The notes under the pieces: generated by a model
Database searches by the model: none
What the model was told of the DNA's origin: nothing
Seen by the model: only the letters and a program-made list of their open reading frames with translations
Program-made: the position numbers and the translations under genes
DNA from: Diphasiastrum complanatum
Lineage: Eukaryota > Streptophyta > Lycopodiopsida > Lycopodiales > Lycopodiaceae
Direction: 5' to 3'
DNA length: 64,000 bases
NCBI GenBank assembly: GCA_029204225.1
Contig: CM055113.1
Location: forward strand, 6,296,647 to 6,360,646
In this document: piece after piece, positions 11,872 to 21,940 of the stretch
Position numbering within the stretch: position 1 is the first letter of the stretch
How the letters are laid out: each line of letters starts with the position of its first letter

Positions 11872-12399
11872 GGTCTTGATACCCTCTTATTAACTAGCTA
11901 CACACTTCTAGCCTTGCATTGAAACTTGCCTTTGAATCTTTAAATATCAGTACATCTTAAATTGTTGTATCCAAGCTTGCTACTTGATTTTTAATGTCAA
12001 ACATAAAAGTTTTCGATTCTATTAGCCACTTTCCTATCTTCAAACAACATCTTAAAACCTCAACATGAAATTGTTCATAAAAAGAGCGCTCTACACAATA
12101 GTGTTTTCTCATTTTTTTTGGGCAACACCTCGCATGTTGTTGCAATCTGCACGTTTGAACATGATGTGTTTCTTTGCACTCTATTTTGTAGATTGAATAT
12201 GTGACCTTGGACGTTTCCTTGATGATGTTATTTCCTACAACCAAAAATCGTATCAGTTTAATGAAAAGCTTACAAATGAAGAAGAAGATTATTGCATGGT
12301 TTAAATTCACCTACATACTAGATGTAGATGGCAAAGCTGATCGAAAAGATTCTTCCTGCAAGGAATTTTGTATTAATATGTAATGAATTTAAAATGATT

Positions 12400-13260
12400 A
12401 CCTATAATCACACCCATAAACAAATGCAAATGGCAATAGACACTTGATTTGTTATTAATGGAAAAACTTTCCTTTGCAAAAACTCCAGAACTGTGTCAAT
12501 TTGAATCGTACCATCTGTTAGCTTCGTACCATCATCCGACAAGTGGCCCATTTTTTCCCCTAAATCCATCGTGATTGTGTTCAATTCGGAACGAGTCATG
12601 TCTTTCCAATCATCGACTTGTATCCGAAGTAAAGATTTCTTGTCGTTAATAATTCTTATTTAACATGGCGTCAAAATGTTGTATCGTCGGTCTGTTTGTT
12701 GTGATTGGTGCATGGATGTTTATGAAGAATATGTTATATAGATGTTTTAAAAATCCCGAAATAACAACGACATGCGAATAGATTTCTTTAACATTGGTAT
12801 TTGATGTAGTAGTCGAGGGAAAATAGACATTTAGAAAAAGAAAATGTTACAATGTTACGAAACAATAAGAATATAATATACCTTCAACTGGATCTCCATG
12901 ATATTGATTCATGTATTCATCTCTTTCATGCTTCTTTTATTCAATTAACCTGCTTAGAGCTAAATTTGTTTAGAAGCCTTGCTTGTACATGTTTGGATCG
13001 ACACCACAAGAGTTCAGTAAGAACATTTATTTTGTTGTTGGATATATTTTTTCCATGGATGAGATTATTCCAGAAGAGCTTTTTGAAGAAGACACCTCGG
13101 CTTTCAACTTTCGAAATAGTTGAAACATTGAATCCGATATACTAGTTATCGCGAGAAAATACATTTACGAATTCAAAGCCAAAATGAAATTTCTATGGTA
13201 CCTCTTTTGGATCATATTCATTGTCGGGTGCCATTTCCTTTTGTGATTATCTGCAAATAT
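12400..13260 (-). pseudogene. Exon-like fragments of an unknown gene
   Basis: Minus-strand open stretches with coding-like composition occur at about 12650-12460 (IQVDDWKDMTRSELNTITMD and onward) and at 13230-13200 (MAPDNEYDPKE, preceded by TTTGCAG and followed by GTACCA). A third at about 12930-12890 reads DEYMNQYHGDPVEG. I do not recognise the protein, and in-frame stops separate the pieces. They lie downstream of the helicase remnant on the same strand and could belong to the same transposon, but nothing proves this. Confidence 0.3.
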
Positions 13261-13369
13261 TAGAAAGAGATAATAAAAATAAAAATATGAAATCGTATAC
13301 GAAGACAAAATAGGTGGATAGAAGTGATTATAGTGGATGTCCCAAGATACGACAACATTTGGGACACCT

Positions 13370-13995
13370 ATCTCTCAAACGGAAATCAATATCGGTTGAA
13401 AATGTTCTGGTGTCAACAATCTACTTGTTAACAATAAAAATTCATGTTTTGTTACTCGAGATAACATGACATAAACCAAGCCAGCTGAGAAATTTGATCT
13501 TATATCTAGGATAGTTTGTTTCTTAATGGCCACACATTGTGCTTTGTGTGCAGTCATAGCCTATGCTAACATTATTGGGAATGTAGATTTGTAAAATATC
13601 TTTGTATCGAATCAAATTCTTGCAAATGCATATCTTGTTATATTGAATTCTTTTTTTTTATTTCAGTTTGTCAATTCATGATTCTTCGAATATTTCAAGG
13701 CATTTATGTTAGCTATGGTCCCATTGACTATACCATTTGAAATATCCAAATTTGCAAGTACTATCACCTTTGCTCCTATTGCTAATTTTGGAATTTGATG
13801 GAATAACGGATCATTGATCCATGTTGTCAAGTCGCTATGTAATGTAGCATTTGTTTTAACAGAAAATTGTAGTATATCAGAAGTAGAAAATAGTTTTTCT
13901 AACATGTAGTTGTTGAAATAGAGCACATCTTTTCTATGAGTGCGTAAAATCGTGCAAATAGCATGTTATATTACAAGTTTTGTTCTAGCAATCTT
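13370..13995 (-). pseudogene. PIF1-like (Helitron-type) helicase C-terminal remnant
   Basis: The upstream part (13990-13663) reads ILRTHRKDVLYFNNYMLEKL, then IPKLAIGAKVIVLANLDISN followed by GIVNGTI. This matches the 'vGapVMllrNLd.snGLcNGTr' segment of PIF1 helicases. The downstream part reads FPIMLA, a stop, AMTAHKAQ, then AGLVYVMLSRVT, matching 'FPl.LAwAmTihKsQG' and the 'G.lYVAlSRvts' motif VI. The stop replaces the conserved Trp, and there is a frame break between 13660 and 13590. PIF1 helicases of this type are usual in plant Helitrons, but no Rep domain or Helitron end (TC...CTRR) was found. Confidence 0.7.
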
Positions 13996-14260
13996 TGAAG
14001 GGACTTTTTTTTTAAGGACTCATTTTAAACATGTAGATCACATGCAATTGCATTATCAAACAATGATTTCCTCGTAATCCACCATTCTGAAAAAGATTTG
14101 TAACGTCATTTTGTTTCGATTGAAACATCAACAAAAGCTAAATTTTGGACTAAAAAAAGTTCTAATCGCAATATGCTTCGTATACATTCGAGCGATTGAA
14201 ATACAATGTAGCATATTCTTGAAGAAACATTAAGTTTCTACTTTAAAGCCTTAGTATTTT
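13996..14260. other. Unassigned
   Basis: Non-coding, AT-rich. It may include the N-terminal side of the helicase remnant beyond recognition. Confidence 0.3.
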
Positions 14261-14274
14261 TCCTTGTCTTTTTA

Positions 14275-15055
14275 GACTGCTGCATATTTTAACTAGTTTT
14301 TGCACAGTCTGCATATTTGAACTATTTGTCGCACAGTTCGTCTTTTTTGGCTTTTTCGCCACATACCCAGAAGGCCGACACTTAGGGTCAGGCCGACACT
14401 TCAGAGTATCCATATGCAAGCTAGGGTGAGGACGAACTATCGGGCATGAACGCGCTATCGGACCTCAACTACTCGGGCGTGAAGTTTTTAAACTATCACG
14501 ATCCACCGCCGCCAATGCAACGCTAACATAAACGTACTTAAACGGATGCTTAGCTTAAACTTAGCTAATCAATCTTGTAATTCAATCCAACATAATTTAT
14601 GGATTGGATCAGAGTCATTTACATAGATATACATAGAGAGAATCATGAACACAACACTCAGTGAGGTGCGTATCAAGGAAGCAAGATAGATCTAGCAGTA
14701 GCTAGTCCCTTTCGTGAGAAGAGAACACCTCTATCATGCCGACGCGCTGATCTAGGAAATAGACAGCGCTCAAGAAAGAAACCATGTTGTAAACTCGATT
14801 CTGATAATACAGACGAGTATATCCTTTTCTGATCAATGCGCAATCTATGAATGTTGTGATGCTTGTTTAGTTTTACCAGTAGATATATTTCCACTGTCAT
14901 TAGACATTATCTGTTGTTCATTGTCAGATTAGCAGTAGCTATCTGGTGCTCGGAGGATGATTGATCACGGTTTGAGGCGGTAGCCTTATCCGACAGATCG
15001 GCTCCATCTGAGCTTAGTCGGGATCCTCGTAGGCAAAGGCATTCCAACAATTCTA
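14275..15055 (+). repeat. Decayed copia LTR (tentative)
   Basis: Bases 14307-14345 ('cagtctgcatatttgaac' and the following 'tatttgtcgcacag') match the U3 part of the LTRs at 28.96 and 31.41 kb. The block ends ...CATTCCAACA near 15053, a plausible LTR 3' end for elements that begin TGTTGGAAT. The left edge and primer site are not found, so this could be a solo LTR. No coding sequence is present. Confidence 0.4.
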
Positions 15056-15920
15056 TGTTTATTTTTTACACAAGTATTACACACATACCATGTTTTCTTT
15101 GATTCATTTCCATATGTATGTTTCCATAAAAAATGTTTATGGAGGTATGTTATCAATTTTTAGTATGTTTTTGTTGCAGACGGGGTCCACGAAAAAAGTT
15201 GAGCTACCACAAGTGGAACAACATTTCAATTTTTGACAGCAAATAAAGTGAGTAATCCCAACAACGATATTGAAAATATTTTTTACAAAGAACTGCAACA
15301 GCGGGAGAAAATTATAGTCGGATTCCAAACACATGGGCTTCATTTTTTCAATTGGGCAACCGACGACACGCCAAATGAATTATCGTTTTCACGATGGCCG
15401 ACTTAGGTGGAAAATTGAATATCCACTCTATTAATGGTTTGAAGGTGTGGGAATGGAATGAGGGTATGTTTTTGGCAGAAATTCACATGCGGTGCAAATT
15501 GTGGCGAATATCCTCGACTACATACAGGCTTAAAGAGTTTTTTTTAAAATAACAAGTGCCATCATAGAAACACACGAAAAAGATTTGCCAACACATGGCA
15601 ATGAGGCCAAGAATCCCAATAGATTATTATATCCCCATCTACACATCATTTTATTATTTTGGATTTTTGTTATTGATTTCTTAAATCTCTATCTTTATAA
15701 TGTGTAAAACTCCCGAGAATACCCTTCGTTCGTCACATGGCTTTTTAATTTCTCCCTATCCAAGTACATATTTACCTTCGACCATTCTACAAGACAATTT
15801 GTGATGTTCAAGAAAAGGGAGGATGTCTCGGGGTCTATTTCTCAAGATGGACTAATATAAATGAGTGTAAGCTTCAGTGCCCGAACACAATTGGTGCTAA
15901 CCACACCATGAACCTCGACA
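15056..15920. other. Unassigned non-coding region
   Basis: No known gene or repeat was recognised. A 68-codon minus frame at 15137-15343 has Cys-rich stretches but no known motif and is probably chance. Confidence 0.35.
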
Positions 15921-15923
15921 TCC

Positions 15924-16490
15924 GTGCAAAGACTTAGAACCTTGCTAGGAGGTAGAAAAGACCGGGACCTCTGTGAGTCGAGGACGAAGAGCTCAGGAGA
16001 ACCCCTATTACTACCCAGAGCCCCCGTCGTATTCTACTGTTCTATCCAGCCCTGGATTGTACTATTCTATCAAGAGAAATGGATGATTCGATGTATCTAT
16101 CTCCACTTTGGATATCTAGTGAATTTAGGCGCTTTAGGAATACCCTCGTTAGTCGGCTCTCGTAGCAAATTCTATTTGTTTTTTGCAATGCACTTGACTT
16201 CGAATATTTTGTATGTAAAGTGTTTTCTTGATTCTTTTAACCCATTGCTATTTTATTCTCCGGATGAGTTTTCGAAGGAGAAAGTCTTAGAGTTACTCGG
16301 GAATTATTTTGACCCCTCCAATTTTTTCGAAGCTCTCAAAGGACTAAATTTGGAAGTTACCCGGTAAAATTGACCCATTGAACTTTTTCTTGGATCCACT
16401 AAGCCCCAAAAAGAAGTTTGTTGATAATCCTATTTTTATGTGGGCCTGCGGGAGGATAGGATCCACCCACCAGTGCATTTAGATATAACC
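15924..16490 (+). CDS. Unidentified ORF, 147 codons, with a second frame continuing
   Basis: An open frame of 147 codons (15924-16367) ends with DEFSKEKVLELLGNYFDPSN and FFEALKGLNLEVTR. It is followed in another frame by FFLDPLSPKKKFVDNP and IFMWACGRIG up to 16485. Composition is GC-richer and less homopolymeric than the flanks. The sequence does not resemble any TE protein I know. It reads like plant mitochondrial DNA moved to the nucleus, but I cannot name a gene; a decayed host gene is equally possible. Confidence 0.3.
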
Positions 16491-16518
16491 TACTTTATCT
16501 GATAATACAATAGCTAAC

Positions 16519-16962
16519 ACAATTGAAAGCACCATATGAGGCTGCTTCAAAACTAAACTAGGCAAGGCCGCAATGCCCTCTAACGAGAGTGGACACCAAC
16601 CAAACCGTAAACAGAAGCTGGGTCGTCAAAAATAAACTTTAATCGACCAACAGAAGTAGCCACTAACCCAACCCATTTTTTATTGTTATCGTCGCGTAGG
16701 AAATTGCTTCAAGCCTACATGCAGTGGCACTCAACAACTTCCAAACAGCAAGGAAGATGGAGACATCATTGTTTGTAATTTTTTTGCAGTTTGAAATTTT
16801 GGAAATTAGTTTGTCGCAAGTTTTTAATAGACATTGTAATGTTAGAAGAACTAGATAAAATTTGTAATTTAAAGTTTATGAAAATGATCTATGTTTTGGT
16901 TATGAGTTATGCATTTTGGTAGTAATTATAATGATGTTGTATTGAAGAACATAATCCTCGAG
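16519..16962. repeat. 444-bp dispersed repeat, copy A
   Basis: This segment is nearly identical to 27815-28259, with a handful of differences and one 1-base indel. It runs from ACAATTGAAAG to CATAATCCTCGAG. The right edge abuts the broken copia protease frame at 16963. No terminal inverted repeat, ORF or target duplication is evident, so the class is unknown. Confidence 0.85.
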
Positions 16963-17473
16963 TGATGCCATCAGGGAACTGAAGTCGGATAGTGCCTTAC
17001 CCTTCGACTTTGTGGGATCTTGAGTCACCAAAGGAAATGTACTTTGAGTCCGTTGTTGTAAGAATAGAGAAAAGGTTCTTACATGGTGTCATGTGTTGTG
17101 ACGCACCTGAGTCAAGATACCGTTGACATGCATCTCTACTTGGTTGGTCTTGTACCATCAGCGCTTTGTCATCCTCTTGGAAATTTTTGACAGAGTCAGC
17201 ACCTCCATCTTGGTGCTGCTGCATCTTCTTCATTGTTTCATTGTGCTTGAGGATGTGACAATCCTTAATGTCATGATTGGATCTTTTGCAATACTTACAA
17301 AAGAGTTTGGTCTTTGGTGATTGTTGTTGACGATTGTGTTGTTGTTGTGATTGTTGCGTTGAATCTGGCTCCTCCGCCTTTGTCTTCTTGTCTTTGAAGT
17401 TCTTCTTCTTGTGTTGGAGAAAGAGGGTGTGTGAGTGTGAGGAATGAAAATAGCTCGAAAAGAAAAGGAACAC
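16963..17473 (-). pseudogene. Ty1/copia gag knuckle and protease remnant
   Basis: The minus-strand frame carries the CCHC knuckle CKYCKRSNHDIKDCHILKHN, a Gln-rich linker, then the protease active-site segment YLDSGASQHMT and SILTTTDSKYISFGDSRSHK. After a TAA it continues GTIRLQFPDG up to the repeat boundary at 16962. The DSG triad and knuckle are intact here, unlike the relative at 4.94-5.48 kb. The 5' side runs straight into LTR-like DNA without a primer site, so the leader and most of gag are deleted. Confidence 0.85.
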
Positions 17474-18575
17474 AAAACGAAGTGAACTCGAACAGAAAGT
17501 GTTCGTTCGCAGCGGAATGAGCTATATTACACTTTCCCTAAGCATGACTACACCTATCAGAAATGAACAGAGCATTAGTGATAGAAATCACTGACGTTCT
17601 AATTGCATAGCCAAACATTAATCAAATACTTGAAGAATAATTTGTCATGAACAGCTAGACAAATTACTTGTCGCGAATGATTCGCGAAGAACTAGATTGA
17701 GCTAGACTGATAATCAGTCGCGAATGATTCACGAAAGGCAAGACTAAATATTAGTTGTCAACAACTAGACTAATAATAACTTGCTAAGAACAGATTACCA
17801 GATTGAGCAACAAGAAAGTCAGACAGAATGAAAACAAGCATATCAATACTAACACAAATCTAAATGCAGAACAAAAGAGCTGTTATCAGATTAAGTATAG
17901 CAGAATATACATGTCAATAATGCGGTAGAGCACAAGACAATAGTGGACGAAATCGCGTGCTCTACAAAGCTAATTCAATCTGTAAAAAAAATGAACCTAT
18001 TACTGACAATAAAGAATCAATGTGCAAGGCATCTACTTCATCTATCTTTGATAAGCTTCTGATGCTATATCTTACACACACACTTGTTCTTGATCTCATT
18101 GATCAACTGAATACGCAAGTGGTATCAATATATATACACAATGTTACAGGTGTGCAAATGAAGAAAGTACAAAGTGGATGTGCTATCTGTAAGAGATCGT
18201 GGGTGGATGCAGCCGTTGTCAAGTCTATTAGCACAGTTGCATGGGGTGAGCGTGAAAAGGATGTGATGTCAGCCTTTGCTGAAATGAACGTTGGTGAAGA
18301 TGCGAAATGCATCACTCTGACGAAATGCCTTAAGATTTGATTTACGAGGTGCCTTCGCTTTTCCTAGGGCACCTTTGGCATTTTGTAATGCAGTGTTATC
18401 TTTTTCGTCTGTCACAAAGCACGTGTAAAAATACAGTGTCGCATTTTTTGCCTTTCTTTCACCTGTGAGAATTTACTTGTAAATATGCAGATTGTGCGAC
18501 AACGTGAGTAAAAATACAGCATGAATGGAGTAGATTAAAATGGAATTTAGGAGACTAGAGGAGATAAATCCAACA
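17474..18575 (-). repeat. Copia LTR, minus strand (3' LTR of the RNase H remnant)
   Basis: On the minus strand the LTR begins TGTTGGATTTATCTCC at 18575, right after a purine tract and the end of the RNase H frame. It contains 'aatctgcatatttac' and 'gcgacac' U3 phrases shared with the LTRs at 28.84 and 31.29 kb. It also carries TTCGCGAA-type palindromes. The left limit is not sharp; the sequence runs into the gag remnant at about 17473. Short open frames at 17957-18340 look like chance. Confidence 0.6.
17671..17687. promoter_or_regulatory. Perfect inverted repeat TCGCGAAT-G-ATTCGCGA
   Basis: A 17-bp perfect dyad with a one-base centre, with a near copy at 17718-17734 (TCGCGAATGATTCACGA). Similar TTCGCGAA-type boxes appear in other copia LTRs here (about 25490, 35608, 35963, 59793). 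A protein-binding site in LTR U3 is an inference. Confidence 0.5.
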
Positions 18576-19255
18576 CCCCCTCTTAATCTGGATCCGTGAA
18601 TGCCTTGATCTTCAGACTAAGCAATGCACAAAATCTGTTGTGTGCATTAACACTTAATGCTTTCGTGAATATATCTGCAACCATGTCATGTGTTCTACAG
18701 TACGTTAAGCTCACCTCTTTGTTGAGAATCTTGCCCCTGATGTAGTGATATTTGATTTCAATGTGCTTATTCCTAGAGTGAAATCTAGGGTTGGCCGATA
18801 AGGCAATAACACTCTGATTATCACATAATAAAATTGTAGGGCTGTACTGATACAAATTAATATCTGACAGTAAATTTCTCAACCAAAATGCTTCCTTGAT
18901 AGATTGAGAAGCATCAATGTATTCTGCTTCTATAGAAGAAAGTGCGATAGAGGTTTGCTTACGACTGTTCCATGAGATAGGACCGTCGTTGAAGAAGAAT
19001 GTAAATCCAGATGTGGACTTATGATTGTCTACATCTCCTCCCCAGCTTGCATCAGAATATCCACTGAGCTGATGAAGATTGTCGTTGCTGACATCTCCAT
19101 AGCAAATGCACTGGTCCATGGTAGCTCGAATATACCTCATGACTCTTATGAGAGCCTTCCAATGGGTAATGCCAAGATTAGCCATATATTAGTTGAGTGA
19201 GCTTACTGCAAAAGAGAAATCTGGTCTTGTACAAACCATTGTGTACATGAGCGAT
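18576..19255 (-). pseudogene. Ty1/copia RNase H (complete domain, decayed)
   Basis: The minus frame from about 19250 to 18583 runs through ...TRPDISFAVSSLNQYMANLG, then HWKALIRVMRYIRATMDQCI, LSGYSDASWGGD, STSGFTFF, ISWNSRKQTSIALSSIEAEY, LLCDNQSVIALSANPRFHSR, NKHIEIKYHYIR and VADIFTKAL. These are the standard copia RT end and RNase H motifs, with SDAS, E and D intact. A stop interrupts at about 19192. A purine tract and the LTR start follow at 18575. Immediately upstream the sequence flips to a plus-strand copia fragment. Confidence 0.9.
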
Positions 19256-19404
19256 CCAAGTATCGATTGATAATACTTGGTATGGAGATCAACAGAGATC
19301 GCGCAAGCAGAAAGATCACTATAAGCCAAGAGTCTTATCTAACCAATGTACTTCGCAGATATGGCATGGAGGATTGCAAACCGATAGACACACCCATGGA
19401 TCAG
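19256..19404 (+). pseudogene. Copia reverse-transcriptase fragment, head-to-head with the preceding RNase H
   Basis: The plus strand reads LGMEINRDRASRKITISQES and YLTNVLRRYGMEDCKPIDTP followed by MD, the copia RT segment just before RNase H. It begins where the minus-strand frame begins, so the two are fused back to back around 19260. It breaks off at 19404. The same fusion is present at 30.15-30.65 kb. Confidence 0.85.
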
Positions 19405-19720
19405 AAAGGCCAGGACAGTATCAGATAGATTGAAAGTCTGTTGAGTGAGGGGAGATTTTTACAATACTTTTTAGTTCTTGTGAAAAGTGCTATTTGTGTG
19501 AGAGGTTTGCTAGGAAATTTTGTCACTTGTCTATTTGGGATATCACAAATCACACTAGACAGTGTCTAGTACTGCCATTCAGAGTTGGGAGGCTTCATAC
19601 TTTTCACATTACTGATCTCTGTCTTTTGAACGATCACACATTTTGAAATCTTTGCAAAGAGGAGGTGACGTAGCTGCCGAACCGAAGTGGAGAATCTAGA
19701 ATATTCCCTCTGAAATTTTC
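19405..19720. other. Unassigned retroelement-like sequence
   Basis: No intact frame. A purine-rich stretch near 19664 ('aaagaggaggtgacg') could be the end of a gypsy internal region, but this is weak. Confidence 0.3.
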
Positions 19721-19724
19721 TGTA

Positions 19725-19970
19725 CCAATATCAGATCGACGCACCAGAGGTAAAGAAAATTATCAGATTCGCGCGCCGTACAGATATAGCATATCCGTAC
19801 CAATATTGGATCCATGCGCCAAAGGTAAAGAAAATAATGAGCAGTCATACATCTGTACGTCATATGGATATCGCACACGCGTATCAATATCGGATCCACG
19901 CGAGCGAGGTAAAGAGAATTTCAAGCAGTCGTGCACTCATGCGTCATACCGATATCAGGTGTACAACCAA
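19725..19970. repeat. Three-copy tandem repeat, about 75-90 bp unit
   Basis: Units start at about 19725, 19800 and 19884. Each opens with 'a(c/t)caatat(c/t)(a/g/c)gatc', then 'acgc' or 'atgcgc', then 'aggtaaagaaaat', and closes with 'atatc' and 'gcgt' motifs. The copies are diverged and CpG-rich. The setting between copia pieces suggests an LTR U3 enhancer-type repeat. Confidence 0.7.
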
Positions 19971-20278
19971 ATATATACAATTCTATGGTGTGATAAAATT
20001 TGGAATCTCTATCAGGGTTCAAGGTTTATTTGTACATTTTACATTCAGTATGATACAGTGTGATAGAGTGATAGTGCGTGTTCTTCTCCCGTCTTCTTAT
20101 GGTGAATGCTTGATGTTGCATATCTGATTATTGACAAGAAGTGGAACCTTTGCAATTGAATGTCCTTGCATCCTCTCTTGTTCCATCTCTCATGTTTATT
20201 TGTTATCTTTATGTTATTTGGTTTTGCTAATTATTGGATTTGCATCTTCTTTCTATTTGTGTGTGAGAAACAAGTATG

Positions 20279-20700
20279 TGTTGGATTTCTATCGTCTCTA
20301 TCCCTATCTCTCTACTAATCTAGATCTATTCACTAGCTGTTGTAAATACTTGGATAGTGTAGAAATACACTTGTTTCTTGAGTCTGTAGAAATACAAAGG
20401 AATAGATGACAGTGTCTTGACAACTCAGTCAATACCAACTATTCGTCGGACACATCGACTTATCTGACATTGACTATTCGGCGGACATCCGACATCGACA
20501 ATTCGACTTCACCAATTAGTCGTATGTCACTTTTAGCTCAAATAGTTGACTCGAACAATTGGCGACTCAACAATACTTCATCACAATCAAACAGAATAAA
20601 ATACCATCGGAAGATGATTGCTAACAATACATAGTGTCTTAATTCTAATTGTAAAGTACAAATTGAGCATTCTTTTAATTAGTTAGCCATATGTATATAA
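20279..20700 (+). repeat. Copia LTR fragment
   Basis: It starts TGTTGGATTTCTATCG and matches, in opposite orientation, the LTR at 31861-32308. Shared segments include 'aaacaagtgtatttct', the 'gacagtgtc' region, the run of 'tcgacatcgac'-type repeats and 'ctaattgtaaagtacaaatt'. No primer site follows and the internal region is missing. Confidence 0.65.
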
Positions 20701-21102
20701 TCTAGCAACTTATCAGTTGCTCTTACACATGCAAAGTGCCAAATCCCTCACACTTATTCACCATTATAGATCTCTGATCTATATGTATATGCTAATATCC
20801 CACAATTCTCCACCACTGCAAGAGCACATTATACCTCGAAAAAACTCAGCGCATGGAAAAGACAATGATTTACACTTGCATGATGACACCCGGATCAATA
20901 GACGTTCAAGTAATTTCACGACTGTTTTACCAAGTGCAAAGGTCACACAAAAGACAATTTTCCAAGCGGGTAAAAGCTATTTTCATTAACAAGATCTTTA
21001 AGATAAGAAAAATTGACCTCTCTTTGGACACACAACCTGAAAACACTAGCTAGTTGAAGATACATATTAAGCTAGTCCACTTACATAAACTTTTCAGTAC
21101 TC
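20701..21102. other. Downstream region of the S1-like gene
   Basis: Non-coding; the 90-codon frame at 20717-20989 shows no known motif. It would contain the 3' UTR and polyadenylation region of the minus-strand gene ending at 21103, with AT-rich signals such as TTTATTAAA near 21115. Confidence 0.4.
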
Positions 21103-21793
21103 TTATAGGCTAAAGTATTTATTAAACGAGCCATTAGACAAGGCATAATAGACTCCATCATTCTCAATATGCCATTCAGCAACCAAGAAGGTTTGGGAAA
21201 AGACAGTCCATGTGTATGGACCATTTGGATCCGCTGTAATGGTCATGGTGCATTCATAGCTGGGGTCGCCACCACCACCTCGGCCCCAATTTGCATCTAA
21301 GATGAGGGGAGAGCTCCCAATAAACTGAAAAATGAACCACAATGACATCTTATAGTCAACATGTGAATTTGAAAATCAAACAGATGTTTGCACAACTACG
21401 AAGTTAATTAGACAAAGGTTACTCCTATAATTCAAGAAATAAATCGCACAAAGCATACTACCATGACTTGCATATCCTAGCACTAGCAAGTACTTCACAC
21501 ACTAATTTAAATATTATATTGTATGGAATTCGTGTAATCATCGACAGATTTAAATGGACTTATTGGAAAGATGTATTATAAATGGTGAGTAACATAGATA
21601 CGAATAGCTATTTTGATACCCTTGCGGGATAAGTCGTAGAATCTCCTTGGCAAGACATTAAGACTTCATAAGATGAAAGATTCCATATTTCAATTCTCCA
21701 ACCATGAGATCCAATGACCAAGATTTCGAACATAGCAACAAGTAGGAGGAGACACTTCTGTTGGTGTAATGGGTGAATATCATTGTTCTTCAT
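21103..21793 (-). CDS. Small secreted protein, S1/SPH (self-incompatibility-like) family candidate, two exons
   Basis: Exon 1 is 21793-21620 (58 codons) and exon 2 is 21324-21103 (73 codons plus stop), giving 131 aa. The 295-bp intron starts GT after AAGG and ends TTTTTCAG, and both exons join in phase 0. Residues 11-31 form a signal peptide (QQKCLLLLVAMFEILVIGSH). The mature part starts WRIEIWNLSSY and ends AEWHIENDGVYYALSNGSFN followed by KYF. The 'W.I..DGVY' ending, the size and the secretion signal resemble plant S1/SPH proteins, which act outside the cell. Only a few Cys (C14 in the signal, C48, C83) are present, fewer than in typical SPH proteins, so the family call is tentative. The gene model itself is good. 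Confidence 0.55.
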
Positions 21794-21812
21794 CTTATGT
21801 TGACTGCACAAT

Positions 21813-21848
21813 GCGCACGCACACGCACACACACACACACACACACAA
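21813..21848. repeat. AC/GT microsatellite in the 5' leader of the S1-like gene
   Basis: A CA-rich run, impure at its left end (GCGCACGCACACGC), lies between the inferred start of transcription and the ATG at 21793. It would be in the 5' UTR as a GU tract. Confidence 0.7.
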
Positions 21849-21910
21849 ATAAGACTCTCGCAAAACCACAAACAAGTATAAGTATAGCTATTGTGTTATC
21901 ATACTGCAAT

Positions 21911-21919
21911 ATTTATATA
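21911..21919 (-). promoter_or_regulatory. TATA box of the S1-like gene
   Basis: TATATAAAT on the minus strand, about 120 bp upstream of the ATG at 21793. That leaves a leader of roughly 90 nt containing the GT microsatellite. Confidence 0.5.
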
Positions 21920-21940
21920 GTTCTTATACTTGAGCACTTA

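Noticed and set aside
20717-20989. Plus-strand 90-codon gene
   Set aside because: No motif, no promoter, and it overlaps the likely 3' region of the minus-strand S1-like gene.
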